Origin: Anaerococcus tetradius ATCC 35098
GTDB lineage: Bacteria > Bacillota > Clostridia > Tissierellales > Peptoniphilaceae
Direction: 5' to 3'
Assembly: GCF_000159095.1 (NCBI RefSeq)
Contig: NZ_GG666296.1
Coordinates: 336,720-400,719 of the forward strand
DNA: 64,000 bases
Of this stretch, positions 16,191 to 24,786 are shown in pieces; positions within the stretch are counted from its first letter, which is position 1, and each line of letters begins with the position of its first letter. The notes below the pieces were generated by a model that had not been told where the DNA came from, did not search any database, and saw only the letters and a program-made list of their open reading frames with translations. Made by a program: the position numbers and the translations under genes.

Positions 16191-18434
16191 ATGAAAAAGA
16201 AAATTTTGTCATTATTAACAGCATTCGCCATGGTATTTGGTATCATTGCTGCACCGTTTATAAATGCTAGTGCTAACAACGAAAATAATCCAAATTCTAC
16301 CACAATAGTAGTTCATAAAGTGCTTATGAATGAAGATGACTGGAAAGCATTTGGAAAAGACGCTAAAGAACACGATGGTTCACAAATAACTGATATTGGA
16401 AAATATTTTGGAAAATCTGCTAAAGAAGCAAAGGGCGTAGCATTTAGAATCTATGAAGTAAAAGATGCTCAAGAAGCTGGATTTATAAAAGGTGATGATA
16501 CAAGCCTAGAAAAATACAAATCAGATTTAGATGCTAACAAATATTATAAGTTAGTAAGAGATGAAGCTAAAAACAAAGATTTCTTTATAACAGGAGATAA
16601 TGGAACATTTGAAGCAACTCTTGGAGAAGGAAACTATAGAATCATAGAAGATAAAGCTAATTCAACTTATGTGAACAACTTAACAGGTTCATTAGCTGTA
16701 CCTTTTGATTTAAAACTTCCAGCAGGTAAACCAGACGGTTCTGGAAACTTCTCAACAACTGACAAACTACACATTTATCCAAAAAATACTGATAAAAAAG
16801 TAGAATTTGACAAGAACTTTGCAAAGAAACATGGACTTTCTGCAATAACAGACCCTAATACATTAAAAGATGTAGGAGCTGTTATAGGAAATTATGAAAA
16901 AGAAAAAACAAAAGCAACAGCTGATATCGGTAAAGAAATTCCTTACCACGCAAAAGCTAAACTTCCACAAGAAACATTCTTTAGAAATTTAGACCTTGCC
17001 GATACTTTTGATAGAGGAATTGAATTTAAAAAAGGATCTATGGAAGTATCTTACAATACAGCTGCTGACGAAGCAGAAGCAACAAAAAAAGCTTTAACCA
17101 AAGGTACAGATTATACAATTACAGAAACAACATCTGGATTTTCATTAACATTCACAGAAGCTGGTCTTAAAACACTTAACGCAGCTGCTAAAACTCAAGA
17201 TATTTATGTAGACTTTAACTACAAGGGTGTAGTTACAACAGATGCAGTTGCTGATGATGAAATGGACAACAACATTACAATCACATACAACCACGAACCA
17301 CCAAAACCATCACCAGACGTTCAACCAAAAAATGGTGAAATAAACATTACTAAAACTTGGAGTAGTACAGAAAAAGCTGAAAAAGTTAAATATGTATTAA
17401 CACAAGATGGCAAGTCAGTTGCTGACGTAACATTTACTGCTGCACAAACAGTTGATAAAACAGACTTAGATAATGGTATCAAATTTGAAGTAACAGGTGA
17501 TTATTCAGGTAAATTTACAGGACTTGATAATACAAAACAATATAAGGTTGAAGAGTTTGTAAACGGATTTACACCTAAATATACAAAAGGTAATCAAGCA
17601 GGAATGCTTTCAATCGAAAACAATCCTACACCAACATCAATCACACCAACACCTCCAAAGGTTGTTACAGGTGGAAAGAAATTTGTAAAAGTTGATAGTA
17701 AAAGCGACACAACACCACTTGAAGGCACTCAATTTAGAATCTGGAAAGATGGTGAAGGAAATAAGAAACTATATCTAACTCTTAATGATCAAGCAGATTT
17801 AGCTACTAATAAAAAAGCATATGATGATGCTCAAACAGCTTACTTAAAAGCAATTGAAAGAAGAAATGCAATTACTTTAAAAGATGAGACTAAGAGAACA
17901 GATGATGAAAAACAAGAGCTTACAAAATTAGATGGAGCAGACACTGTAACAGGATCTATTAAACAACTAAAGAAAGATAGAGACGAGAAATATGTAAAAT
18001 TAAATCTATCTTGGAAATGGACAGAAACAGCAAATGATGCTTACATCTTCACATCAAACAAAAATGGTGGATTTGAAGTTAAGGGTCTAGCTTGGTCTAA
18101 AGATAAAGATGGAAAAACAACAAACTACTACCTAGAAGAGACAAAAGCTCCAGCAGGATACGAACTTCCTTCAAATAAAGACAAAGTTGCTACATTTGTA
18201 GTAGGAAAAGACTCATATAATGGTCCAGCTAATGGAGATACAACAACACACTTAGACTATAAATTGGTAGATGAAAATAACACTGTACAAGGAAGAGGAC
18301 AAAGAGTACAAAATATCAAAGTATCAATTCCTAAAACAGGTGGTATCGGCTCACTAATCTTTATCGTAGCAGGTGTTGCTATAATGACATTCGCATTCGT
18401 AGCTTACAAAAGATCTGAGGCTAGAGAAGCTTAA
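16191..18434 (+). CDS. Major backbone pilin, SpaA-type, isopeptide-forming, sortase-anchored
   Basis: 747 residues. A signal peptide (about 1-28) is followed by a pilin D1-like domain. The pilin motif HIYPKN places a candidate polymerising lysine at K198. A Cna-B domain lies in the middle (about 380-480), and a C-terminal SpaA domain carries the E-box YYLEETKAPAGY. The sorting signal is IPKTG (713-717), with a membrane helix and a charged tail. Within the C-terminal SpaA domain a charged, heptad-like helical insert (about 533-608) interrupts the strands. By family knowledge a class C sortase links K198 of one subunit to the IPKTG threonine of the next; no sortase or minor pilin is adjacent, though the giant adhesin upstream may be a tip or companion protein. 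The promoter lies inside an inverted repeat, which suggests on/off expression. Confidence 0.9.
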   Translation: MKKKILSLLTAFAMVFGIIAAPFINASANNENNPNSTTIVVHKVLMNEDDWKAFGKDAKEHDGSQITDIGKYFGKSAKEAKGVAFRIYEVKDAQEAGFIKGDDTSLEKYKSDLDANKYYKLVRDEAKNKDFFITGDNGTFEATLGEGNYRIIEDKANSTYVNNLTGSLAVPFDLKLPAGKPDGSGNFSTTDKLHIYPKNTDKKVEFDKNFAKKHGLSAITDPNTLKDVGAVIGNYEKEKTKATADIGKEIPYHAKAKLPQETFFRNLDLADTFDRGIEFKKGSMEVSYNTAADEAEATKKALTKGTDYTITETTSGFSLTFTEAGLKTLNAAAKTQDIYVDFNYKGVVTTDAVADDEMDNNITITYNHEPPKPSPDVQPKNGEINITKTWSSTEKAEKVKYVLTQDGKSVADVTFTAAQTVDKTDLDNGIKFEVTGDYSGKFTGLDNTKQYKVEEFVNGFTPKYTKGNQAGMLSIENNPTPTSITPTPPKVVTGGKKFVKVDSKSDTTPLEGTQFRIWKDGEGNKKLYLTLNDQADLATNKKAYDDAQTAYLKAIERRNAITLKDETKRTDDEKQELTKLDGADTVTGSIKQLKKDRDEKYVKLNLSWKWTETANDAYIFTSNKNGGFEVKGLAWSKDKDGKTTNYYLEETKAPAGYELPSNKDKVATFVVGKDSYNGPANGDTTTHLDYKLVDENNTVQGRGQRVQNIKVSIPKTGGIGSLIFIVAGVAIMTFAFVAYKRSEAREA

Positions 18435-18484
18435 TAATTAAAATGAATCTTACATGTTAGTATATACAGTAGGATAATAGGAAT

Positions 18485-18513
18485 AAAAGGGGCAGCTTGC
18501 CTCTTTTATTTTA
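18485..18513 (+). terminator. Rho-independent terminator of the pilin gene
   Basis: AAAAGGGGCA and TGCCTCTTTT form a 10-bp stem with one G-T pair and a 3-base loop, followed by ATTTT. It lies 50 bp after the pilin stop. Confidence 0.75.
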
Positions 18514-18550
18514 AGCTTTGAGGTTTAGTAAGATAATTGGAGAAAATAAT

Positions 18551-19213
18551 ATGACAAAAGAACTGAATATGAAGAAATCAACAATAAGGAAAAGGCTTCA
18601 CAAAGGATTTAAAAAATTTTATAAATTCCTAAAAAAATTTACGCCTATTGTCGTATCCATTGTATCTGTAATAATAGCTTATGAGACAGTAAAGACATCT
18701 CAGTTTTCTAGTATAAATTCTTTGCTAGTTGAAAAATACAAGACTGACTTAGAGCATCTGGAAGAGGATGTGTTAAGCCTACAAAATATGCAGGCAGAGG
18801 TTGATTTGGATAACAAAGCCGACCTAGGAAGCCTCGGGACCTTAAAATACTATAAGACAAGAAATAAGGCTATTAAAAATTCAGTAGAATTGTATCTGAA
18901 TGAAGAAAATAAAAATTGTGATTCCTTGCAAGATAAGATTAAAGAGGAATGTGAAAAGCTAGATAGTGATCTAGATATTGCTATATCTTACAGAAAATCC
19001 AATCCCCCAAAGACTGAACAAAAACCACATATAAGAGTTCCCCTAGTTAAAACAGATGGCCCAGGAGTAAATGCCGATAAGATAGAAGTAGCTGATAACA
19101 AGGATTTGATGAAGGAATATATCAAATATAGCAAGGAAGAATGGTCAGACCTACCAAGGAGAGTTAAGACTTATATAGATAATTTTGACAAGAAAAATTA
19201 TAAGGATAAGTAG
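18551..19213 (+). CDS. Small single-pass membrane protein of unknown function
   Basis: 220 residues from the ATG at 18551, which has GGAG eight bases upstream; an in-frame TTG at 18518 lacks a ribosome site. A very basic N-terminus (1-30: KKSTIRKRLHKGFKKFYKFLKK) is followed by one hydrophobic segment (about 31-47). The rest is a hydrophilic, Lys/Glu/Asp-rich domain (about 50-220) with helical character. No motif is recognised. It stands alone between the pilin terminator and a strong palindrome, at the start of an accessory-looking region. It may be a membrane-tethered regulator or stress protein, but that is a guess. Confidence 0.6.
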   Translation: MTKELNMKKSTIRKRLHKGFKKFYKFLKKFTPIVVSIVSVIIAYETVKTSQFSSINSLLVEKYKTDLEHLEEDVLSLQNMQAEVDLDNKADLGSLGTLKYYKTRNKAIKNSVELYLNEENKNCDSLQDKIKEECEKLDSDLDIAISYRKSNPPKTEQKPHIRVPLVKTDGPGVNADKIEVADNKDLMKEYIKYSKEEWSDLPRRVKTYIDNFDKKNYKDK

Positions 19214-19268
19214 GGAGCTGATTGGTCAAGCATATCCTAAGTTAAGTGAATATCGTCATAAAATCTAT

Positions 19269-19335
19269 ATTAGCTTTAAACGTAAAATACGTTTAAAGCT
19301 AATTTTTATGGTATAATAGTTTTAGGAGGTGGCAT
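19269..19335 (+). promoter_or_regulatory. Perfect 16-bp palindrome merged with an extended -10 promoter
   Basis: ATTAGCTTTAAACGTA (19269-19284) and its exact inverse (19288-19303) are separated by AAA and followed by five Ts, so it can terminate the gene upstream. Eight bases later comes TGGTATAAT (extended -10; TATAAT at 19312-19317). The palindrome covers the -35 position, so it could also act as an operator. The predicted start, near 19324, leaves only about 12 untranslated bases, which begin with the AGGAGG ribosome site. Confidence 0.65.
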
Positions 19336-20526
19336 ATGGAGATCATCAAGATTTTAAATATCAAGTTTAGAAATATTAATATTTTTGATGGCGAAGTCAA
19401 TTTTGACTTTTTTACTAACGATAGGGTTGTAGAAAATACCGGAACCTACAATATTGGTGGGAGTATAAATACTAATTCTATTATTTCTATGGTTGGGTTG
19501 AATGCTGTTGGAAAAACATCTTTACTCAAGATTATTGATTTTATCTTAGGGATTGTGATTAATAATAAGAGTTTGAATGAGACGAATAATTTGATTTTAG
19601 CTTCTAGTAATGATTTTGGGTTTGACGTTGTTTTTTATTATAAGGAAAGTTATCACAAGTTGTCATGTTTTATAGAAAAAAGATTAAATCAAAATCATCC
19701 TGAGTTTGTTTATAGAAATGAATTTTTGAGGAGTATCAATAAGTCAAATATTAAATCCAAGGTCAATTTGAAAGAATTTATTGAGGAGAGATTGGACGAG
19801 TCTAATTCGGATGTTGTTAGGAATAATCTAGATGATTCTATAACCCAGTTGTTAAAGATGGATGATAGTATAGTCACTCTAATAACAAAAAGTGTTAATT
19901 TGCCACTTAGACAAATGATTGATAATGTTAATTCTAATTTTTTGAGTGTAGATAATAGTGTTTGTTCAGAGGTTTTGAATTTATTTGATAGTAATATTGA
20001 CTATATTAAGCATGAGAATGATGATGTTGATAGTAATGTTATATTGAAATTTAAAAATTCGAATGGTTTTTATTCATCTGGTAATAGGAATGCCTGGGGA
20101 GAGATTATATCTTCTGGTACTATCAAGGGCAATAGTCTTGTTGATATGTCCCTTGATGTATTGAAAACAGGGGGATATTTAATTATTGATGAATTGGAAA
20201 ACCACTTTAACAAGCAATTGGTTAAGACTTTTATTGATTTATTTAAAGATCCACTTATTAATAAGAAGGGTGCGACTATTATTTTTTCTACCCACTATCC
20301 AGAATTAATGGATTTTATGGAGAGGTTAGATAATATATATCTTCTTACTAGGAATGAAAGTAATAGGGCTAAACTTAATTTGTTGAGCGAATATGTGAAA
20401 AGAAATGACATTAAAAAGAGTGATATTATATTGTCTAATTATATAAAGGGAACTTCACCAAGCTACAAGAGTGTTATGACTTTTAAGAATTACATTAAAA
20501 ACGAGGTCATTAATGAACAAAATTAA
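19336..20526 (+). CDS. AAA/ABC-type ATPase of a defence-like pair (AAA_15/AbiL-RloA-like)
   Basis: 396 residues. The N-terminus MEIIKILNIKFRNI is the usual first strand of this ATPase group. Walker A is GLNAVGKTS (54-62), Walker B is LIIDELE (about 281-287) and a switch histidine follows in STHYPE (about 318). The middle (about 100-260) is helical and divergent, as in OLD/RloC-like and Abi ATPases. The stop overlaps the ATG of a TOPRIM-like second gene (20513), an arrangement typical of two-gene phage-defence or abortive-infection modules. Very AT-rich codon use and IS scars downstream point to horizontal acquisition. The defence role is inferred from architecture. The ATPase itself looks intact. 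Confidence 0.65.
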   Translation: MEIIKILNIKFRNINIFDGEVNFDFFTNDRVVENTGTYNIGGSINTNSIISMVGLNAVGKTSLLKIIDFILGIVINNKSLNETNNLILASSNDFGFDVVFYYKESYHKLSCFIEKRLNQNHPEFVYRNEFLRSINKSNIKSKVNLKEFIEERLDESNSDVVRNNLDDSITQLLKMDDSIVTLITKSVNLPLRQMIDNVNSNFLSVDNSVCSEVLNLFDSNIDYIKHENDDVDSNVILKFKNSNGFYSSGNRNAWGEIISSGTIKGNSLVDMSLDVLKTGGYLIIDELENHFNKQLVKTFIDLFKDPLINKKGATIIFSTHYPELMDFMERLDNIYLLTRNESNRAKLNLLSEYVKRNDIKKSDIILSNYIKGTSPSYKSVMTFKNYIKNEVINEQN

Positions 20527-21048
20527 GAAGCTTAATGAAGTTGATTTTAATAATTGTTATATTTTATGTTTATTCGAAGGTAAAACGGAGCGGGCAATTA
20601 TTGATATTTTGTTAGATAATAATAAGCTCAAGTTTGGCAGACAGGCCTAGTCTTAGAAAAAGTTCATCTGAGGATGAGTGGAGATAAGTTAATTAGTGAG
20701 TTTTTGCAATTAGATTATGATAAAGAATTAATAATATTTAGAATATTAGATTCTAGAAATGAGAATTTGAGTTTAAAGAAACCTTATAATAGATACAAAG
20801 TATTTAACTTTTATACTGCACATGAAATCGAATTAGTTTTTATCCACTATGATAACTTATATAAGGAGTTTGAAAAAAAGAAATCTACTGTTAAGGCTAG
20901 TGAATTTTACAAATCGCATAATAAGAATTACCGTAAAAGTTATGAGTATGCCATTAATTATTTGGATGATATAGAAAAACTTACTGAGTCTATAAAAAAG
21001 TCAAAGCGCAAAGATAAACTTGGCATATATGATTTGATGCTAGATTAG
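20513..21048 (+). pseudogene. Frameshifted TOPRIM/RloB-like partner of the ATPase
   Basis: The gene starts with the ATG at 20513, overlapping the ATPase stop by 14 bases, and reads 45 residues to a TAG at 20648-20650. This part ends in the motif CLFEGKTERAIIDILLD, typical of the first TOPRIM strand and its Glu. A second frame, open from 20620 and with an ATG at 20674, continues with plausible family sequence (RILDSRNENLSLKKPY, FYTAHEIELVFIHYDNLY, KASEFYKSHNK) to 21048. A single frameshift between about 20625 and 20650 joins the two into a protein of about 175 residues. The pair therefore appears inactive, unless translation re-initiates at 20674 or slips. Confidence 0.7.
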
Positions 21049-21160
21049 TGCTGTTATCTTTATTTAGGCAAGCTAAAAGATAATGGCGTTAAAGAAAGAT
21101 TGAAAATTCATTATGAAAATTGTTTATTTGTTGCTAAAAAACGTATTATAGTATTAATCG
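21049..21160 (+). pseudogene. Short coding remnant truncated by an IS end
   Basis: In the same frame as the gene before it, after its TAG, about 40 codons stay open (LGKLKDNGVKERLKIHYENC, then LFVAKKRIIVLIG). They have no start and run into an IS-like end at 21161. This looks like a scrap of a lost gene. The family is not recognised. Confidence 0.3.
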
Positions 21161-21453
21161 GGTCTGTAAATAATTTTGTGTATCAACCTAAATCCTGACA
21201 TTGATATGTACCTTCTTTACTGGACAAAGCAGTAAGGAGGGTATTTTTATGAAATATAGCTATGAATTTAAAAAGAACTGTATAGAATTATACAAACAAG
21301 GTAGGTTGTCTGTTGATATTATTAGTATATCTTCTACTCCTTTTTCTTTTAGCTTATTTAATACTAAGAGCCAATATTTGCTTCTTTGTTTCTTGTCTTT
21401 TTCTTGGCATAAAAATTCCTCCTGATTAGTTTTTACTTACCCTAATCAGGAGG
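21161..21453 (+). mobile_element. Composite of broken IS ends (IS256-like end plus IS3-like orfA start)
   Basis: GGGTCTGTAAATAATTTTGT at about 21163 resembles an IS256-family terminal repeat. About 50 bp later, TGTACCTTCTTTACTGGACA and an AAGGAGG ribosome site precede an ATG at 21249 encoding MKYSYEFKKNCIELYKQGR, the usual first helix of IS3/IS150-type transposase OrfA. The frame then changes to unrelated sequence, so only about 20 residues of transposase remain. The stretch ends with a perfect 12-bp hairpin (21418-21429 with 21442-21453). These are scars; no functional transposase is present. Confidence 0.55.
21418..21453 (-). terminator. 12-bp stem-loop at the IS scar
   Basis: CCTCCTGATTAG pairs perfectly with CTAATCAGGAGG across a 12-base loop. 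On the reverse strand the stem is followed by AATTTTTATG, so it would work best as a terminator for leftward transcription, probably of a lost element. Confidence 0.5.
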
Positions 21454-21489
21454 TTTCTATGCACAAAATTTCACACAGTCATCTAGAAG

Positions 21490-21790
21490 AGTTGCTTTCT
21501 TAGTATCTCGTTGGCAAGGGCGTGAGGTTCTCTCTTTTCATCTTAGGTTCGCTTGACTCTTAGTATTACTTGTGAGATTCCTCGTCGAAATCTGAGATTT
21601 CTCTGTCGGAATGACAGGAAGGATTCGTCCGTTGGCAATGATATCCTACTGTCATCCTTAATGGAATTGTCACAGGGAGCAAAGCGAGCTGATGAAATTC
21701 CTTAATCGAGGCTTTTCGAGATGAGCATTAGCTTATAAGGCGAATCCGAAAACTACCGTCGAGGAGCGACAGCGACGTGAGGATCTTTTT
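21490..21790. repeat. Further copies of the dispersed repeat family upstream of mgtA
   Basis: GTGAGATTCCTCGTCG...CTGTCGGAATGACAGG (about 21570-21620) is the inverse of the TGTCATTCCGACAGAG...CGACGAGGAATCTCAC element found near 15480 and 16060. CCTTAATCGAGGCTTTTCGAG and AAACTACCGTCGA (about 21700-21760) match the 14960-15020 block in direct orientation. No gene is seen between 21454 and 21874. Confidence 0.7.
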
Positions 21791-21877
21791 TGAATTTCCA
21801 TAATTTCTAGGAGTTTTTGACTTTTTTATTGCTTTTTATTGCTTCTTGATATATATTGAAAGAACTAGGAGGCGATG

Positions 21878-24418
21878 ATGAAAGATTTTTGGTCATATGA
21901 TAAAGATTATATTTTAAAAGAGTTAAATTCTAGTGAGGCTGGTTTGTCCAGCCAAGAAGCTTTGGATAGGATTGATAGTTATGGCAAAAATGTTTTTGAG
22001 GAAAAGAAATCTTCATCTAATTTTATGATTTTTTTGTCTCAATTTAAGAGTCCCATAACCATGATTCTTATATTTGCAGCAGTCTTATCTATATTTTTGA
22101 AGGATTATTCTGATGGGATAATTATTTTGATTATTATTTTTATTTCTTCATTTTTGAGCTACCTTCACGAAAGCAAGGCCAAGGATGCTGTAAAGAAACT
22201 CCTTTCTTCGGTTAGTGTTACTTCTAATGTTTTAAGGGATGGCACTTTTCGAGAAATGGACAATGCAGATTTGACAATTGGTGATGTTATTAGTGTAAAG
22301 ACAGGAGATATGATACCTGCTGATTGCCTTATTCTTGAGGGTAATGCCCTTACGACTGATGAGTCAAGCCTAACGGGTGAGACCTTCCCTGTTGAAAAGC
22401 TAGTTGGGAAAATCCCCGCAAAGACTGCTCTTTCTAAAAGGAAAAATTCTCTTTGGATGGGGACTTATGTTATTAGTGGCTCAGCTAAGGCTCTTATAGT
22501 TAATTTGGCAAAGGATTCTGAGTTTGGCAAGATAACTTCATCACTTAGCCAAAAGGATTCTGATACAGATTTTGAAAAGGGAATCAAGGATTTTGGCAAC
22601 CTAATTTTACGAGTTACAAGTATTTTAATCGGCTTGATATTTATATTTAATATTATCCTAAATAAATCTTTCTTGGATTCATTTATTTTTGCCTTGGCTT
22701 TATCTGTTGGCTTAACTCCGCAAATGTTGCCAGCTATAATAAGTGTGAATTTATCCCAAGGGGCTAAGAGAATGTCTCAGGAAGGGGTAATAGTAAAGAA
22801 ATTAAATGCTATAGAAAACTTCGGTTCTATGACAATCATGTGTTCAGATAAGACAGGGACAATCACACAGGGAAAGGTCAAGCTTGATTATTGTTTAGAT
22901 TTTAGGGGAGAAAAATCTGATAGCTTGTATAAATTTGCTGCCATAAATTCATATTTTCAAGAAGGCTACGCAAATCCTATTGATGAAGCAATCCTAAGTT
23001 TAAAGAAGGAAGACTTTTCTTCCTACAAGAAACTTTATGAAATTCCCTACTCCTTTGAGAATAAACTTTTAAGTGTAATAGTAAAGACTGGCTCTGACTT
23101 AGCAAATAAAAATCTTATGCTTACAAAAGGTGCCTTTGCGAGCGTTGTCGATATATGTGATTCTTACGAAAAGGCAGATGGTTCGCTTGGAAATATTGAT
23201 GAAATAAGAGGGCAAATATTTGATTTATTTAACAAGTTTTCAAGCAGGGCCTACAGAGTCCTCGCCCTTTCCTACAAGGAATTAAACGATGATACTGACT
23301 TTGAAAAAGAGAAGGCAAGTGGCATGATATTTAAGGGCTTCTTGCTATTTATGGATCCATTAAAGGAAGATGTCAAAGATGTAATCGAAAAAATGGATAA
23401 GCTAGGAGTCTGTCTAAAAATGATAACTGGCGACAACCAAGAAATAGCCAAACACATTGGAAGGGAAATTGGACTTGACCCTGACAAAATCTTGCTTGGA
23501 GAAGATTTAAGTTCATATTCACTAAGCCAACTAAACAAAAAAGTTCTAGACATTGATATATTCGCCGAAATAAGTCCAAATCAGAAGGAAAAAATAATCA
23601 GAGCCTACAAAGAAGCAGGCGAGATAGTAGGCTATATGGGAGATGGCATAAATGACGCAGCCGCCATAAAACAAGCTGATGTAGGAATTTCAGTCGATTC
23701 GGCAGCTGACACTGCAAAAGATGCTGCCGCCATTGTCCTCTTACAAAATAGCCTCAAGGTCTTATTATCAGGAATAATAGAAGGCAGAAGAACCTTTATT
23801 AACACCTTGAAATATATATTCGTTGCGACTAGCGCAAACTTTGGAAATATGTTTTCAATGGCAGGGGCAAGTCTCTTCCTAAAATTTTTGCCCCTCTTAC
23901 CAAAACAAATCCTACTAACCAACCTACTAACCGACTTTCCTTCCTTGCAAATCGCATCAGACTCGGTAGACGGAGCTTGGCTAAAGGGTCCGGTCAAATG
24001 GGACATGAAATTCATCAAAAAATTCATGATAGTATTCGGAATAACATCTTCAGTATTTGACTATGTAACCTTCTTTGTCATGATGATAATTTTTAGGGCG
24101 GATGAAAAACTCTTCCAAACTGCTTGGATGTTAGAATCTGTAATCTCAGCTATGGTTGTAATGCTAATAGTAAGAACTGCAAGACCAGTCATAAAAAGTA
24201 AGGCTAGCAAAAAACTAATCCTATCCATACTAGCTGTAAGCATATCCTTACTTGCAATAATATACAGCCCACTAAACACCTACCTAGGCTTAATCGCCCT
24301 ACCTATCAAGGTTCTAATCTCCATGCTTTCCATATCCCTAATCTACGCCCTAGTAGCAGAAATCATGAAGAAAAGATTCTACAAACACAACTCCTTCTCC
24401 AGAAAAACTTCTAACTAG
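21878..24418 (+). CDS. mgtA: Magnesium-translocating P-type ATPase MgtA
   Basis: About 846 residues; the ATG at 21878 is preferred to the one at 21875 because AGGAGG (21867-21872) is then five bases away. It is a type IIIB P-type ATPase that imports Mg2+ across the membrane. It shows the actuator TGET loop (SSLTGETFPVEK), the phosphorylation site CSDKTGT with the Asp near residue 324, MTGDN and GDGINDAAAIKQADVGIS. The NFGNMFSMAGA helix and the FLPLLPKQILLTNLLTDFP segment are characteristic of MgtA/MgtB. The length is a little below that of the enterobacterial proteins (about 900). Monocistronic, with its own terminator. No clear Mg-sensing leader is seen; dispersed repeats lie directly upstream. 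Confidence 0.92.
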   Translation: MKDFWSYDKDYILKELNSSEAGLSSQEALDRIDSYGKNVFEEKKSSSNFMIFLSQFKSPITMILIFAAVLSIFLKDYSDGIIILIIIFISSFLSYLHESKAKDAVKKLLSSVSVTSNVLRDGTFREMDNADLTIGDVISVKTGDMIPADCLILEGNALTTDESSLTGETFPVEKLVGKIPAKTALSKRKNSLWMGTYVISGSAKALIVNLAKDSEFGKITSSLSQKDSDTDFEKGIKDFGNLILRVTSILIGLIFIFNIILNKSFLDSFIFALALSVGLTPQMLPAIISVNLSQGAKRMSQEGVIVKKLNAIENFGSMTIMCSDKTGTITQGKVKLDYCLDFRGEKSDSLYKFAAINSYFQEGYANPIDEAILSLKKEDFSSYKKLYEIPYSFENKLLSVIVKTGSDLANKNLMLTKGAFASVVDICDSYEKADGSLGNIDEIRGQIFDLFNKFSSRAYRVLALSYKELNDDTDFEKEKASGMIFKGFLLFMDPLKEDVKDVIEKMDKLGVCLKMITGDNQEIAKHIGREIGLDPDKILLGEDLSSYSLSQLNKKVLDIDIFAEISPNQKEKIIRAYKEAGEIVGYMGDGINDAAAIKQADVGISVDSAADTAKDAAAIVLLQNSLKVLLSGIIEGRRTFINTLKYIFVATSANFGNMFSMAGASLFLKFLPLLPKQILLTNLLTDFPSLQIASDSVDGAWLKGPVKWDMKFIKKFMIVFGITSSVFDYVTFFVMMIIFRADEKLFQTAWMLESVISAMVVMLIVRTARPVIKSKASKKLILSILAVSISLLAIIYSPLNTYLGLIALPIKVLISMLSISLIYALVAEIMKKRFYKHNSFSRKTSN

Positions 24419-24442
24419 GCTATAAGACTAAATACAAAAGAT

Positions 24443-24476
24443 AAAAAGACCGTAAGATAAAACTTGCGGTCTTTTT
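24443..24476 (+). terminator. Terminator of mgtA
   Basis: AAAAAGACCGTAAG and CTTGCGGTCTTTTT form a 14-bp stem with one T-G pair and a 6-base loop, 25 bp after the mgtA stop. Confidence 0.85.
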
Positions 24477-24515
24477 GGTGTGATGAAATAAGCAAGTAAA
24501 AGCTTCCTAGACGAG

Positions 24516-24709
24516 TTCATAGCCTTAACTATATGATATATAATATAAACATGACAATCCTGTATTAAATAATGTGGGATGGAATATGATAAGGGAGTAT
24601 ATAATGACGAGGTCTTGGAAGCTATAAGAAAATTAGTCGAAGTTTTTGTTGGGATTTAGATAAGCACTTGGTGGATATTAGTTATTAACTATATCCACTT
24701 TCTTTTTTT
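24516..24709 (+). ncRNA. Candidate small transcription unit with a 26-codon ORF (24579-24659)
   Basis: Between mgtA and glnN a promoter (TTCATA 24516-24521, 17 bp, TATAAT 24539-24544) and a strong terminator (GTGGATAT 24671-24678 with ATATCCAC 24691-24698, then TTTCTTTTTTT) bracket about 150 bp. It contains an ATG-initiated frame of 26 residues (MEYDKGVYNDEVLEAIRKLV...) ending 12 bp before the terminator stem. The ribosome site is weak (GTGGG). It could be a small protein gene, the tail of a decayed gene, or an sRNA. No family is recognised. Confidence 0.35.
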
Positions 24710-24735
24710 CATCAAATTTATTTTTTATTTTGGCG

Positions 24736-24744
24736 TGGTATAAT
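24736..24744 (+). promoter_or_regulatory. Extended -10 promoter of glnN
   Basis: TGGTATAAT (TATAAT at 24739-24744) lies 43 bp before the glnN start. The -35 region is poor, as is usual with a TGn extension. No TnrA/GlnR-type palindrome is evident. Confidence 0.55.
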
Positions 24745-24786
24745 GTAAAAGTAAATTTCTTGTAGAAAGATGTGAGGTAGTGTATT

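Noticed and set aside
21201-21425. A 74-residue ORF as a real gene
   Set aside because: Only about 20 residues resemble transposase OrfA; the rest is unrelated sequence after the break and overlaps a stem-loop.
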